A program made the position numbers and the translations under genes. The notes beneath the pieces were generated by a model. That model was not told where the DNA came from and did no database searches. It saw nothing but the letters and a program-made list of their open reading frames with translations. From Plectosphaerella cucumerina (Eukaryota; Ascomycota; Sordariomycetes; Glomerellales; Plectosphaerellaceae), in contig JAGPXD010000004.1 of NCBI GenBank assembly GCA_020746995.1, positions 4,774,001 through 4,838,000 of the forward strand: a stretch of 64,000 nucleotides of DNA, in the 5' to 3' direction. The stretch's first letter is position 1, and the number at the start of each line of letters is the position of its first letter. This document shows positions 29,996 through 41,741 of the stretch, piece by piece.

Positions 29996-30848
29996 CTACT
30001 CCTCAACACGTCCCTCCCTGTACTGCGCCCAGTCGTCCCTCATCTTCTGAACCTGTCCCGAAGTGAACTCGCTCATGCAGGGATCGTAGTTGTAGTTCAT
30101 GTAGTTGTAAATTGGGTCGACCCCCGGCTGCCCCGGACATGTGTCGAGCACAAGCCCCGGCGAGCACTGGTACGTCGGGCCTGAGTGCACCGGAACACCT
30201 CCGACGCCCTCGCCGCTGCACCCACCTTGAAAGGTATGCGGCAGCCCGAACCAGTGCCCGGCCTCGTGCACGGCAAAGGCACCGAGGGTGTTGTTCTCGA
30301 ACCGCGTGCCGCCCGGCACAGCGCCGGAGTGGACCTGGCACCCGTCGAGGATGAAAGCCTCGGAGCCGGGCACGGCCCCGGGCTTGGGGTAGTCGCACCG
30401 GCCGATGGTCTGGTCAATGTACTGGAAGTAGATATTGAGAGCGTTGTAGCCGCCGCGGCGCAAGGCCGTGCGCATGGCCAGGCCGTTGGCGGGGTTCATG
30501 AAGCCGTTGGCCCAAGTCGCATTGACCGTGAAGCTGGTGCCCTCGAGCGACATGTTGAAGCCGTACTGGGCAAAGGCCGTCTGAAGCACGTCGAACTGCT
30601 CTTGAAGCTTGGCCTCCTAGGGGGTGTCAGTGGGTGGGAGGGAAAGTTGGTCAGGTGGCTCATACACTCAGGAGATCGCTCTCTTCGGCTGCCACGGCGT
30701 GAAAATAGACAGGAACGTCAATGACGGCTGGCAGGGTCGTGTTGGTGTTGGCTCGTGTAGCTAGGGTCGTCACCCCGCGGTCAGGCGTGCCGCAAATCTG
30801 CGCGACGGCCTGGGAGGCGAGCAGAAGCACGGGGAGGAGCGACGGCAT
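29996..30848 (-). CDS. Secreted M43 (pappalysin-like) zinc metalloprotease
   Basis: Two exons (30666-30848, 29996-30616 on the minus strand) encode 267 residues. A signal peptide is clear (MPSLLPVLLLASQAVA, then QICGT). The zinc motif HEAGHWFGLPH lies at about 178-188 and matches HEXXHXXGXXH of metzincins. YNYMNYNYDPCMSEFT downstream supplies the Met-turn. Paired cysteines (GRCDYPKPG, DGCQVHSG, GGCSGEG, YQCSPG) fit disulfides of extracellular M43B proteases such as fungal MEP1. Two or three N-glycosylation sites are visible (NMS, NAT, NNT). The donor GTATGA was chosen because it gives an in-frame join LLS/EAKLQEQF. An in-frame upstream Met exists, but the signal sequence starts at 30848. It likely degrades external protein. 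Confidence 0.9.
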
Positions 30849-31617
30849 GGCGTTGACTGAGGTGATGGAGGCGAAGAGAGAAGTTGAAGAAGTGGCCCGG
30901 CGCGACATTAAATGCACCCTCATCTCAGTGGGGACTCGTATCTATTTCGGCAGTGCTTGGCCGCTGAGATGGCGATCGTTCGTGATCCAGGGGTTCGTCC
31001 GGGGATGGTCCTGGCAGCGGGCCACAGTACCCCTGATCCCTGGACGGGGGCTTTGGGGTTTGACACGCGCTGAAGATTGCGGATTCTCCAACTTGCATTC
31101 GTGAGTCGGAGAATCTCAGCCATAACACAAGGACCCTCGACGTGACCCTCGACGATGGTGTTAAAGTATTGGCGAACGACGACAGAGAGGCGGGGACTAG
31201 AAACAGGACACGGGATCAGAGGACTTGGCATAGGGAAACATAGATGCCCTTGACGGAGAAGCAGATGTCCAGGTTCAGCGGGAGTAATATGAATCTCTCG
31301 CTGGCTGGTTTCCACGATGAGGTTGGCAATGTCTATCACCACGGGTATCCATGGATGCTGACAAGATTCCCGCATGCCAAGCATTTCGTCAACCTGTCAC
31401 ATTGAGGACCTCCCGATTTCCTCGCGATATCACTGGCCTCTTGTTGTTCTCTGTTGATTGGCTGTAATCCTCATTCGTCCTGCACTGCCGCGACGCAGCC
31501 TGATGTCGACTCAACCAGCGGAGGCCTCGAACATCCTCTTTTGATTTTCCCCTCATCTGACCAACCTTCCCCTCCTAGTCCGCATCCTCGACTCGCGCTA
31601 CCACTTCAACCACCACC
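30849..31617. other. Divergent promoter region (protease / NLR)
   Basis: 769 bp. It contains two adjacent copies of a CTCGACGTGACC-like element around 31136-31158. No gene was recognised. Confidence 0.4.
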
Positions 31618-34600
31618 ATGGATCCCGCCACGGCAATCGGCGTGTCGTCAGCAGTGCTCACCTTCGTCGATGTCGGAGCCAAGGTCGTTCGAGGCGCAAT
31701 CCACATCTACGGCGCGACGAACTCGGACACGGAATGGGAGAACCCCCGCGATGTCGCTGCCAAGATGCACCTCCTGGCCCGCCGCTTGCGAGTCCCGACA
31801 ACGCGAGACCTCACCATGGATGAAGAGGAGCTCTGCGAGCTGGCGGGTCAATGTCAGGCCCTGTCTCAGGAGCTAGCCGAACTCTTCAAGTCGATCCTCC
31901 CGAATAACTCCAAGTCGAAGCGGCAGTGTCTTTGGGCCGCGACGAAGCTCAAGCTCAGGGATGATCAGGTCTCCGGACTGGAGAAGAGGCTTGAGTCATG
32001 CCGCGAACAGTTTGAACTGCATCTGACCTACGCGAACTACCTCACAGGGTACGTATGTGCCATGTCCATTTGTTGAGCGTTTCTGATTCCCTGCAGAACA
32101 GATATGAAGGCCTCTCTCGAACAGCTTCTCAGCCAGCAAGACAACACATCTCGGAAACTCGTTCAAGCCGTCGAAGAGCTGAAGCAAGGCCTGAAACGGA
32201 TCGAACGGGAAGAAAACAGTCCTCTCAATCCCGAAGCCTTGGCTCAGATTCAATCCGCCGTCCAGATTCAGAGCGAGACGATCGATGCGGCTGTCGCCAG
32301 CCGCATACTGGCCGGTCTTTCATTCTCTTCGATGCACAGTCGATACGATGGAATCGAAGACGCCCATGCATCGACATTTCGGTGGTTCTTTGACGACGAT
32401 TCTGATGCAGAGGACTCCAATGCAGAGAATTCTGACAAGGAAGCATTCGAACCTGCAGGTTCAAATCAGACGGATAGCAGTGTCGCCCAAATCTTTCTCG
32501 ACGAGGCAAAAACCGAAGCGAAAGACCTGTTCAATGACTGGCTGTCACAGCCTCAGAACGGCATTCTGCATATTTCTGGCAAGCTTGGATCCGGAAAATC
32601 GACTCTCATGAAGTTTCTTGTCGACCATTCAAGAACCCGCAAATCTCTCCAAGCCTGGGCTGGTAACAACACACTCGTCTTTGCCTCCTTCTTCTTCTGG
32701 AAGGCTGGCCTCGCCGAGCAAAGATCGCTGCCTGGGCTGCTCCGGACTCTGCTCCACGACTCGCTTCGTTCAGACCCGACGCTGATACCGCTGTTGCTGC
32801 CCGAAATCTGGACCTCGGCGAAGAAGAATTGGCTCGCACAAACCCCTGTCAATTTGACTGACCGCGAAATCAAAGAGACCCTGGCCAGGATAATCTCCTT
32901 TCCTGCCACGGTCACTGGACGACGGTTCTGTTTCTTTATCGACGGCCTCGACGAATACGAAGAGAAACCGCAGATGGATCACACCGACATGGTCAATATG
33001 CTTAATAGATGGTCAGACTCCGGAGCGGGACAGGTTAAGATTTGTGTTTCCAGCCGCGAAGACAATGTCTTCATGAACGCTTTCCGGGCCGACAGGCGCA
33101 TACGGATTCACGATCTCACCAGGGCCGACATGCACGCGTTCGTCTCCAGCCGCCTCTTAGGCATTATCCCAGCAGAGAATACGACCGACGACACTGACTT
33201 CACTCTCCAAATTATTGACAAAGCCCAGGGCATATTCCTCTGGGTGGCCCTCGTGGTCAAGGAGGTTCGTCGGCGTCACGAGAACCAGGATATTAGCAAT
33301 ATGTCCAAGTTTCTGGAGTACTTGCCTGTCGACCTCGAGGACTTGTTCCGCTACATTATTTGCGAGCTCATCCATCCCGAAGACCGGCCCATGGCACACC
33401 GCACGTTCTTCATGGCCCTCAACGCGCACTCTCACAACGCTCCCTACACGCTATGGGAACACTCGTTCATCAACGACTATGTGGAGAATTCCGAATTTCC
33501 CATCGAACATCCAAAGGAACCAATCGATGACCAGGATTTTGCAGTGCAAAACCTGGAACATGCGGCAAGCCGGATGAGAGCTTGGTGTCGAGGCCTTCTG
33601 GAGGCTGGCCCGGCACATACCGATGAACGAGGCAGCCTCGTCAAAGGAAGCTATAGAATCGACTTCTCTCACCGGTCAATCCCCGAGTTCTTGTCTACGG
33701 GAGAGATGAAAGCCGAGGGTCAAAATTGGACTGCCAACATCAATTGGATCGACGCGTTCTCCAAGATGTACTTGGCCAGCTGCCAATCTTTCTCGGCATT
33801 CAGAATCCTACCCGATCTAACGATTTGGACTCTTCAGAGGCGCGCGTACTTGGGTATGGACTTGGAGCCTCCGTTCACATACCTTTCTGCTCTGGAACGT
33901 TGTTATCAACGGCGATACGATGCAAGCAGACTGCAAGTCATGGACCGGCATGCAAGAATCTCGTGTGAAGCTAATTGCTGGCATGTCACAAACTGGCCGG
34001 AAACTGCTCCCGACTTCCAGAAGGAGGGCCCGAAATTTCTCATCGAGATGCCGCCAATGCCATCCATCCTTCTCGCCTTGTTAGATGGGGACCATCCTTA
34101 CCCCTGCTGGAGACTGAGCCACGACAGGGATATCGCAGATGATGGGGTATTCGTCACTTTCATGTGGGCTGCTTCAATTGGAAGCTTGCGGACATTGCCG
34201 CTGCAGCAAGGACCTCCCAGCGATAACTATCCCCCACGCCGCTCAACCCGGATACAATACCGGCTCCTCGACTTACTCGCTGACAGCGGCAATCTTAGTT
34301 CCCAGCTTCTGCCAGGCTTCGCACTGCAGCTTGGCTTCCCACATATGGCAGCAGGCCAGTATCTGAAGAGGGCACTCCTGTACCATTCAGAGACCGTAGG
34401 AGTCCTCGGGCAATACCTGATGGCATGGTTTCTGCAGTCCTGCTTTTGGCATCCATCCTTGTGGTGTGCCAAGACTCCCATGCCCATTGAGGATTTAAAG
34501 CTTTGGGATATGTACTCCGCATATCAGCAAGCTGTCATGGTGGAACAGTTCGGGGGTGTTTTGGAACGACTCTTCCGGATGGACCAAGGGAGGTTCCGCT

Positions 34601-34920
34601 TCGAAGCACATGCAACCCTCGGCCTCCTGCCGCACGACCGCGCCTGTATGCAGATCACATTTGTGATTGGAGACCTGGTGCAGAAGCCCAAATGGGTTTT
34701 CCAAAAAAGCTTCGATGACAAGGTCAATCTTTCTAGAGAGGATTACGTCTCCGTCTCCGAGGTGGCATATCGGCAAACCTGGACCCTCGAGGAACTTATC
34801 ATCACAATGAATCCTCCCAACCGAGACACCCTCCTGAGGATGATCTCCGAGCGCAACTCGGCAATTTCCGGCCTCTCCGCGCTGCGCCTGGACGACAGGG
34901 GCACATCAGAAGACACCTGA
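31618..34920 (+). CDS. HeLo-like + NACHT STAND protein (NLR-like), paralogue A
   Basis: Two exons (31618-32048, 32097-34920) encode 1084 residues. The N-terminus (MDPATAIGVSSAVLTFVDVG, then a predicted helical bundle) resembles the fungal HeLo-like N-terminal domain, which in other NLRs acts as the membrane-targeting death effector. A coiled-coil-like stretch and an acidic linker follow. NACHT starts around residue 285: Walker A GKLGSGKS (305-312), Walker B FCFFIDGLDEYE (about 421-432), sensor CVSSRED and winged-helix region GIFLWVALVVKEV. The C-terminal 450 residues show HRSIPEFL and many Trp/Leu helices but no WD40, ankyrin or TPR pattern. The exon junction position and phase equal those of paralogue B at 48566-52347, and the similarity extends to the C-terminus. 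Likely role by analogy: regulated-cell-death or non-self receptor. The ligand is unknown. Confidence 0.88.
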
Positions 34921-36178
34921 AGACGGCCAGGAACAGCGCGCCATCCATTACGACCCCCCCGCGACGCCGAACAGACCTGACGAACCCCCGTTGACCAATT
35001 TATCCCAGGGGTGATACCAGTCCTCCCACCGGCCCCGGGGTCCCGAAGACCCTGCATGAGCCAGGGACACGCCATCTCGGAGGCTTTGCTCGCAGATCAT
35101 GGCTCCTTTGCGCTTTTAACTTTTTCCCAGCAACCAGCGCCCGACCTTGAGGCTCAGCATCTGGGGATGAGCCGGCGCCCAGAGCGCCGTTACCGCCCGC
35201 AGCAGCTTCCCCCGCGACGTCCTCCAGCCCTGCGGGTGGCTGACTCGGACAGGAGGTTGGGGGACTTTTGGTCTTTGGAGATGGGACGGTCCCGTGCGAG
35301 GAGCCCCCTGCGTGCCGCCCGTAGCGACCCGATTGGCCTCCTGTCAGGTGTTGTTATTGTCCTCGGAGTTTTTCCCCATCCAGAGCCACCAGGCCGCCCC
35401 TGCGGCCGGGGGACACGGGTGTTTCAGCGCCCTGGGTGCTGTCGCCCCTTTCGCTCTCACTCACACGACACCATCACCGACCTGCCCGCAGGGGAAAAGC
35501 TCGACTCGGTCCAACTCCCCGAGGTTGACCTCGTCCGAAGCAAGCGAGCCATACGAGGCACCTGCACCTCCTCAGCCTGTGCCGGGTGTCTTCGCAGGGG
35601 GCGACCTGCTTTGGGGGCGAGTCGCGCATGGGAGCCCCTTGTGGACGACCTTGACGAACGGCGTCTCAACCCCCAACCCAACGGACAGCTCTCTTGACTC
35701 AGCGGCGGCAGACTCGGCGGTGGTGTTCCTCCGTTGGATATCCCCGCGGGACCACTTCGTCCCCGTGCCCAGCGGGCCGCGGGGGCGCACGGGGCGAATT
35801 CGTTTCCATCCCTGCTGGCGGGACGAGCCAGGGCGCTACCCGGCACTTCGCCCCTCCTCCACACACTCCTCTTGACCATCCCAAGTTTCTGGAACCCCCG
35901 TCGCCGTCTGCCAAGGATAGAAAATGAGCCCAAGCACCCCTGATAGAGTTTGTTTGTGAGACGCCGTCGATGACCACCGATGAAGGAGGGGATCGACATC
36001 ATCTCCCGAGTCGGCCGGTGTCCGTAACCCGCCCCGAGCCCGCCAGGAAATTTTGTTTATATCCCCATCAGCCCTGTCGGCACTTCCATCGACTCCACCA
36101 GGCTCTCAGGCTCTCCACCAAGCAATCCACGGAACTTCAAACGGCTGGTCCACTCGGGATTTCCATCGATTCGCAACA
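34921..36178. other. Intergenic region
   Basis: 1.26 kb, GC-rich, between the NLR and the MFS gene. Open frames on both strands are Arg/Pro-rich shadows without family pattern. Probably the MFS promoter and long leader. Confidence 0.4.
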
Positions 36179-37932
36179 ATGGGCATGGACGACGACAACA
36201 TCTGGGCCTCGATGCCCCCCAGCCCCATGGAGAAGCCCGAGCCGCCGGCGCCGCTGGCCAGGGAGATCCCCGGCAGCGTGTTCCTCATCTCGGCGGCTGG
36301 CGAGATCCTCAAGCTCCCCATTCCCTCGCAGTCTCACCGCGATCCCTTGACGTGGTCTTGGACAACGCGCCTCGTCGCCTTTATCGCGCTCGCCCTCTGC
36401 ACCACTATTACTTTCTTCGAGGTCAAGCTGCCGGCAGCCCTGATGACCGCTTTTGAGCACGAGTTCAACGATGATGTAAGTATTTCGATGGAAGTGGAGT
36501 GAGCGATGCTGACATGTGTAGGGAAACGGCACGCGCAACGTTACGTCGATCAACTCGCTCGTCACCATCACTGTCAGCATCGGCTATCTTGTAGCCATTC
36601 CCATGTCCACGGCCGTCGGACGTCGGCCTGTGCTTTTGACATCGTGCCTCGTCACCCTGTTCTCGACTGTCACGGCTGCTTTCACCTATGGCTACGCCTG
36701 GCTTGTCTTCTCCATCTGTGCCCAAGGCTTGGCCATCGGCATGACATGTGGAACTGTGAGCCACCTTCGCCCTCATCTCTTGCAAATGGACACTGACCCC
36801 CCAGTCCATCATCATCACCTTGGATGCCACCTTCGTGTATGAGCGCCCCTACGCCGTGTCCATCCTTTGGTGCTTCGTCATGGGATCCGTCAACGTCCTG
36901 CTCACCCCCCTGCCGTACATCACCGATGTGACCGTCAGCTGGCGCCCCGTCTACGTGGTCTGGGTGGCACCTGCTTTCGCCTCTCTCCTTCTCGTCTTCT
37001 TCTTTGTCCCCGAGACCTTTTTCCTCCGTCCTCCCGTCGCTCTCGACGGCCGTATCCTCGTGCAGAGCTCGTCCGAGCATGTCAAGATCTACGAGGACTG
37101 GGAGAGCGTTGACCCTGTCGATGTCGCCCATCAGCGAGAAGCGGCAGAGAGCGGCCGCTACGCCTCCATCCGTTGGGACCGCCTCAAGATCACCCGCGCT
37201 CCCGGAACCGACTGGAAGGCCGCTCGCGCTGTTGCCCTCCAGATGGTCCTGTGCCTCTGCAACCCACTCGTCCTCTGGGTCAGCCTGCTCGGCGGCGTCA
37301 TCCTCGGTGGCGTCATCTTCCTCAACATCACCCAGGTCATCCACCTCATGCAGACCCTCGAGGGCGCCGAGCTGTCCATGATGAGTGCCTATGTCGGCAT
37401 CAGCGGCGGTGTCTCGTCCCTCATCGCCATTCCCGCCGCCGGTCCCCTCATCGCCTGGGCCACTCGCTACTTCACCATCCGGTCCGGGGGCACCCGCCAC
37501 GCAGAGGTCTACTTGATCGGCTTCATCCTCCCAGTCGTTACCGCTGTCATATCTCTCGGCGTCTATGCCGCCGCCACCACCAACATGTGGGCCCCATCGG
37601 TCCAGTACTTCGTCTTCGGCCTTGCCAACTTTAGCTTCCTCACCAGCTACGTCTCGGGCATCGTCTGGGTCACCGAGGCCTTCCCTCCCTGGGCCGCAGC
37701 TTCACTCGCCGTCGAGCTAGCCGCCGTCAACATGCTCGCCTCCGTCGTCGGCATCAACCTGACGCGCTGGGCTGCGCAGGGCGACATCATGGGGCCATGC
37801 ATCCTCCTCGTCATCCTCATTCTCGTCCTCGGCGCCGTGGCAGTGCCCATTGCTTTCTGGGGCAAGAGCCTGCGCCAGCGCATCGACGGAAAATGGAGCA
37901 CCTGCGAGAAGGGCGCCCTGCGGCCGCAGTAG
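36179..37932 (+). CDS. Major facilitator superfamily transporter
   Basis: Three exons (36179-36475, 36522-36755, 36805-37932) encode 552 residues. A soluble N-terminus precedes about twelve hydrophobic segments. The MFS loop motif is visible as STAVGRRPVLLTSCL between helices 2 and 3. A large acidic/basic cytosolic loop lies in the middle (SSSEHVKIYEDWESVDP and onward). The second half contains VLWVSLLGGVILGGVIFL, YVGISGGVSSLIAIPAAGPL and WVTEAFPPWAAASLAVELAA. This pattern fits the fungal drug:proton/polyamine-type MFS families. The substrate cannot be deduced. Splice sites are GTAAGT/GTGTAG and GTGAGC/CCCCAG, with frame kept. No biosynthetic cluster surrounds it. Confidence 0.88.
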
Positions 37933-38467
37933 GGGCCACGGAAGGCCATGAAATTACACAAAACCACCAAATCATAATGTCTACGTAGCGATTGGGCGCC
38001 GGGCGTTGGAAAAGGGCATTCTCCGGCGAGAGGACCCAGCCATTCATTGTCAATACTTTACTTCAAGACGAGGACTCGAGTCGTCTGTCGTTCTCGAATA
38101 CCATCTCGTGATCACCTCATAATCGTCCCTACCCGCCCGCTGCCAGTGACAGCTCAGAAACCCTGGTCGTTTCAGAGGGGAGCATCGCCGATTAAGCTCA
38201 GGAATAGCGTATGATGTCATGGTGGTGTTGCCAGTTGACTCGCGCAAGCAATGTTCGGGCGAAGCAGTTCTCACCATTGGCGGTGATGTTACCCTGGCAT
38301 TGAAAGCCTTGACGAGGGCGTTTGGCGGGAGCTGGTGAGACAACTGCGGATGCTGAGGTACCAAGCTTCCGCAAGGCGGGAGATGAACAGCACCAGGTCA
38401 GGGGGTGGTCATCAGAAGGTGGCCGGGGGCCCCAAAAGAGTCGACGGGATGCCGGAAGCGACCGAAG

Positions 38468-38805
38468 GGGATTGACGAAAATGGCATAGCAAGTCGCGAG
38501 TATCACATAGTACTGTCCCAGTACTTAGACCAGGAGTAGTTTAGTATTGAGCCGCGCGTACCTGTACAGCCAGAAGAATCTTTTCAGAGACAGCAGGTTA
38601 ACCGACGAGCAGGTCAACCGTCGAGCAGTTCAACCGTCGAGCAGTTCAACCGTCGAACAGTTCAACCGACGAGCAGATCAACCGACCCGCGACGCAGCAA
38701 GTCCCTAGGTAGATAGGTACGCTAAATAAATCCCCTGAAGCTGGCGTGACGAACTGAAGATACCATGCGATACTCGCGACTTACTATGCGACTTTCGTCA
38801 ATCCC
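38468..38805. repeat. Inverted-repeat element (37-bp arms), MITE-like candidate
   Basis: The arm 38468-38504 and the reverse complement of 38769-38805 agree at about 33 of 37 positions. Similarity stops abruptly on both sides. The 338-bp interval encodes nothing. No clear target-site duplication was found, so transposon identity is tentative. Confidence 0.55.
38589..38688. repeat. Six tandem copies of a 16-bp unit
   Basis: The unit is close to GAGCAGTTCAACCGTC, with one slightly longer first copy followed by five 16-bp copies differing at one to three positions. It lies inside the inverted-repeat element. Confidence 0.85.
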
Positions 38806-41741
38806 GACCCAAGGCCTCGTGGGGGGCCTGAGCTGCCAAAACCGTTGAGTGGTATTCCAGGGGCCATGACTCGGCTGGCGGCCGTTGACGGATCAAGCCT
38901 GGCAACGCCTGGTTGCATTCAGGCTGCTCATTGAGACACAGGCTGAATAGACTTTGAAGTCGTATTCGATTCGAGTAGAAAAAATGCGAACTTGCATAGA
39001 GGACTTGCTGTGGTGTTTCAGGGCTGCCCTGCATGGTGCTTCATACCGGATAGGGCGGAGGTTGCAGTGTTGAATATCCCCTGCAAGACACATGCCGGTG
39101 CTGCCGAGCGTGACCAGGGTTGCGATGGCTTCCGATTTCCGGAAGATGAAAATGCCTCGAATGTCAGTTTAGCAGAATACAGCACATGCACCGCCGTATT
39201 TGATTCGAAGTTGGTTGGACTTCGGCCGGGCCTCTTCGAGGATGGCCTATTCAACCCGAGGTGGTCGACTTGCGCTATTTGATACAGCCAGAAAAAGGTC
39301 CCCAATTTCTCGAATTTTGAAGTTGTCCGTTTCGTTCAAATCTAGCTGGGAAACTGATTATCAAGGCAAGAAGGAAGAAAATGCCGTGTATAACTAGGAG
39401 CTCCGAGCTCTGGATAGCCAATGGCGGATGGCTGAATGGATGTAATGTTCGTGTTTTTCTTGAAATAAAGCATAGCGCACGCGTTCAATTATAGGGGAGA
39501 GACGAGGGAAGGCCGTGGGCGAGGAGGGCCTTTTAAATACCCGGCAGTGACACCTCCATTCAGAGTTTGGTTATGACAAAGATGGCTTGCGATGGCGCAG
39601 CCTGCCTGGAGATCCGTCTCCAAAAAAACCATGATCGGGAAACTCAACTTTGATAGGGGAGAGACGCCATTATTTGCGAATGTCGCCAGAGCTGGTGTCG
39701 CGAGGCAACGCCAGGATAGGGGGGAATACACCGAGACTCACCGAGTCGTCTGGCCGTCACCTGGGCGTGGGTTAGCTACACCGAAGCACACCGAAGCACC
39801 ACGCTTATCCCTCGGAAGACTCAACTGCAACTGCAAGCCGGGATCATCTGTCGACCTGCTTGTTTCCTTGATGGTTAAATCACCATTCAAGGATGGATGG
39901 TGCTGGCGATGGCATCTTACCTGTTGAACTCGACGGTGAATTGAGCAGCAGTGCTCGGCTCGACTGAAGGACTCTACCTACCTAGAAAACGGCAGAGACT
40001 AGAACGTTCTAAGGAAGAACAAACAGAACCAGCGGACGCCGTCCGTATTCCTCTCCTCCTACCATGCAAAGACCATCCAAGGGGCTCTTCGATGCGATTG
40101 CTACACAACGCAGCGTGCGGGCGGCTCATGTGGGCACGGGTTGGTGATGTGTCAGGGGCGCTTCCTGAAAGGAGTCAGGATTTTGGGTCGCTGCGCGATT
40201 GCAGGCGCCTGCTGGTCCAACCAACCTCATCGTTTCCCGAGCTTGACGCCGGAGCATCAGTTCTCGGGCCTGGCTACCAGGGCACTGGGTTTTCACAGGG
40301 TCGAGAAGACAGGGAGAGTGCTTAGAGACGGCTTATCCGAAGAAGAAACATGGGGTGCGCAAGACCGGGTTACAGGCCAGACTTGGTCTGTCGCACCGAG
40401 ATTGATATCAGCTATCAGCGTTGAGGGGGACATGCTTGTCTTGGTCCCAGAATTGCCTGGCTCCATGTCTTGCTTGAAGACTGAGCCTGTCGTACGGCGC
40501 GCTTGTGCATTGGAGACTTGGAGGCGAGGTGGCGCCTGCCTTCCATCTCGAGCCCCTTTTTAGGGGTTGCAGGCTAGAGTTGAGGGACTTTGGTGAAGGG
40601 ACTTTGGCAGAAGCTTTGCGGACCTACAACCAGGCCGGCCTAGACTCGTCTGCCAGGCGAACCACGGACCCGGCGCGGTCGCCTAAAGTGCTCGAAGCCA
40701 CCGGGCGTAAGTACAACTTTGAAATGACAGCAGGGCCGACTCCACTTGCGTGATGCGAAATTTAACGACGTGAGATGGAAGGGAAGTCGAGGGCCCAGGC
40801 GTCCCGTCAGCAAGAACACGAGCATAACGGCCCACGTGCGTTGCTGGAGCCCCCAATCTTGCCAATCTCAGCGTGTCGGTCCGCGCGCAGCCGAACTCCG
40901 GAACTCCAGCAGCACCCCTGAGGCCAGGCTGCCAGGGGGATTGAACGCGTCGCGATTGGCTGGTTTGTTCGAGAGACGCATCGGGATTGGGTGGCACAGG
41001 GGGCCAGGCCTGCAGCCAAGGAGGAGACCGGATTGGTGTGAAGCGGGTGGATGGTGTGCCGAAAAGCTTGACCTCGAGAAGTCCCTGGGCCAAGAACCAA
41101 GGCGGGGGCGTGGCGTCCAGGGGCGGTGCATCATCCAGCAGCCCTTGCATTTCCGGCCAACCTGGATGATCAACGACTACGCCACGACGCGGGCTGGTGA
41201 TGCAAGAACGGTAGTCGAGGTACGAATGGTTGCTGAAGAATAAGCCGTTGAATCTCGGGCATATCGGGCAACTCGTCCGCTACGGGGAATTGGTCGGCGG
41301 ACATAAAAGGGGGGCCCCAGAAGGCCCCAGCTGAGGGATGGAAAAAAAACAAATCTCGTTGTCGATCTAGCCTTATGCCCGCCCCAGGCTACCGCGTTTC
41401 GGGTGGTTATCGTTGGCGGGCGGGAGAGACAAGCAATCTTGGTCCCACCCGTCTTGACTCCTTTGGGCTTACGCTAACCATCCGGGCGACACTTCGTATC
41501 CAGCCCTGGAGCCGCCTGGCTTCGCCTGCTTCGTCCAGTGTCCAGTGTTCGCCGCTGTGGTCCAGTCCAGCCCAGTCCAGCTGCCAAATGCGCCGACGGG
41601 TCGTCCGTTATTTGCTGGCCACCCGCCCCTCCTGAACCTCCTTCCTGTCGACTTCAACACCACCACCACGTCTCCCCGACATCCCTTCCACGCTGCTCGA
41701 CCAGCTCCCACCGAGAAATCGTCCTCCTTGACGACAACACA

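Larger units (their letters stand above)
37933..41741. other. 3.8-kb gene-free region
   Basis: The longest stretch without a credible gene. Composition alternates between GC-rich parts and a less GC-rich part (about 38900-39650). It contains an inverted repeat bracketing a tandem repeat (38468-38805, listed separately). Two copies of a 14-bp ATAGGGGAGAGACG motif occur at 39491 and 39652 (each within a few bases). A short ACCGAAGCAC tandem duplication lies near 39780. Open frames lack protein signatures. It may be the residue of degraded mobile DNA. Confidence 0.45.

Noticed and set aside
34995..36002. Frames of 180-230 codons between the NLR and the MFS gene
   Set aside because: Overlap one another in several frames on both strands with Arg/Pro bias. 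No credible protein.
12911..39543. TTTAAATACCCGGC present both after SIL1 and near 39535
   Set aside because: A 14-bp match between two places is expected by chance several times in 64 kb.
40683..41243. Overlapping 150-165-codon frames on both strands
   Set aside because: Pro/Arg-rich, no start context, no splice logic, no motif. Treated as GC-rich non-coding DNA.
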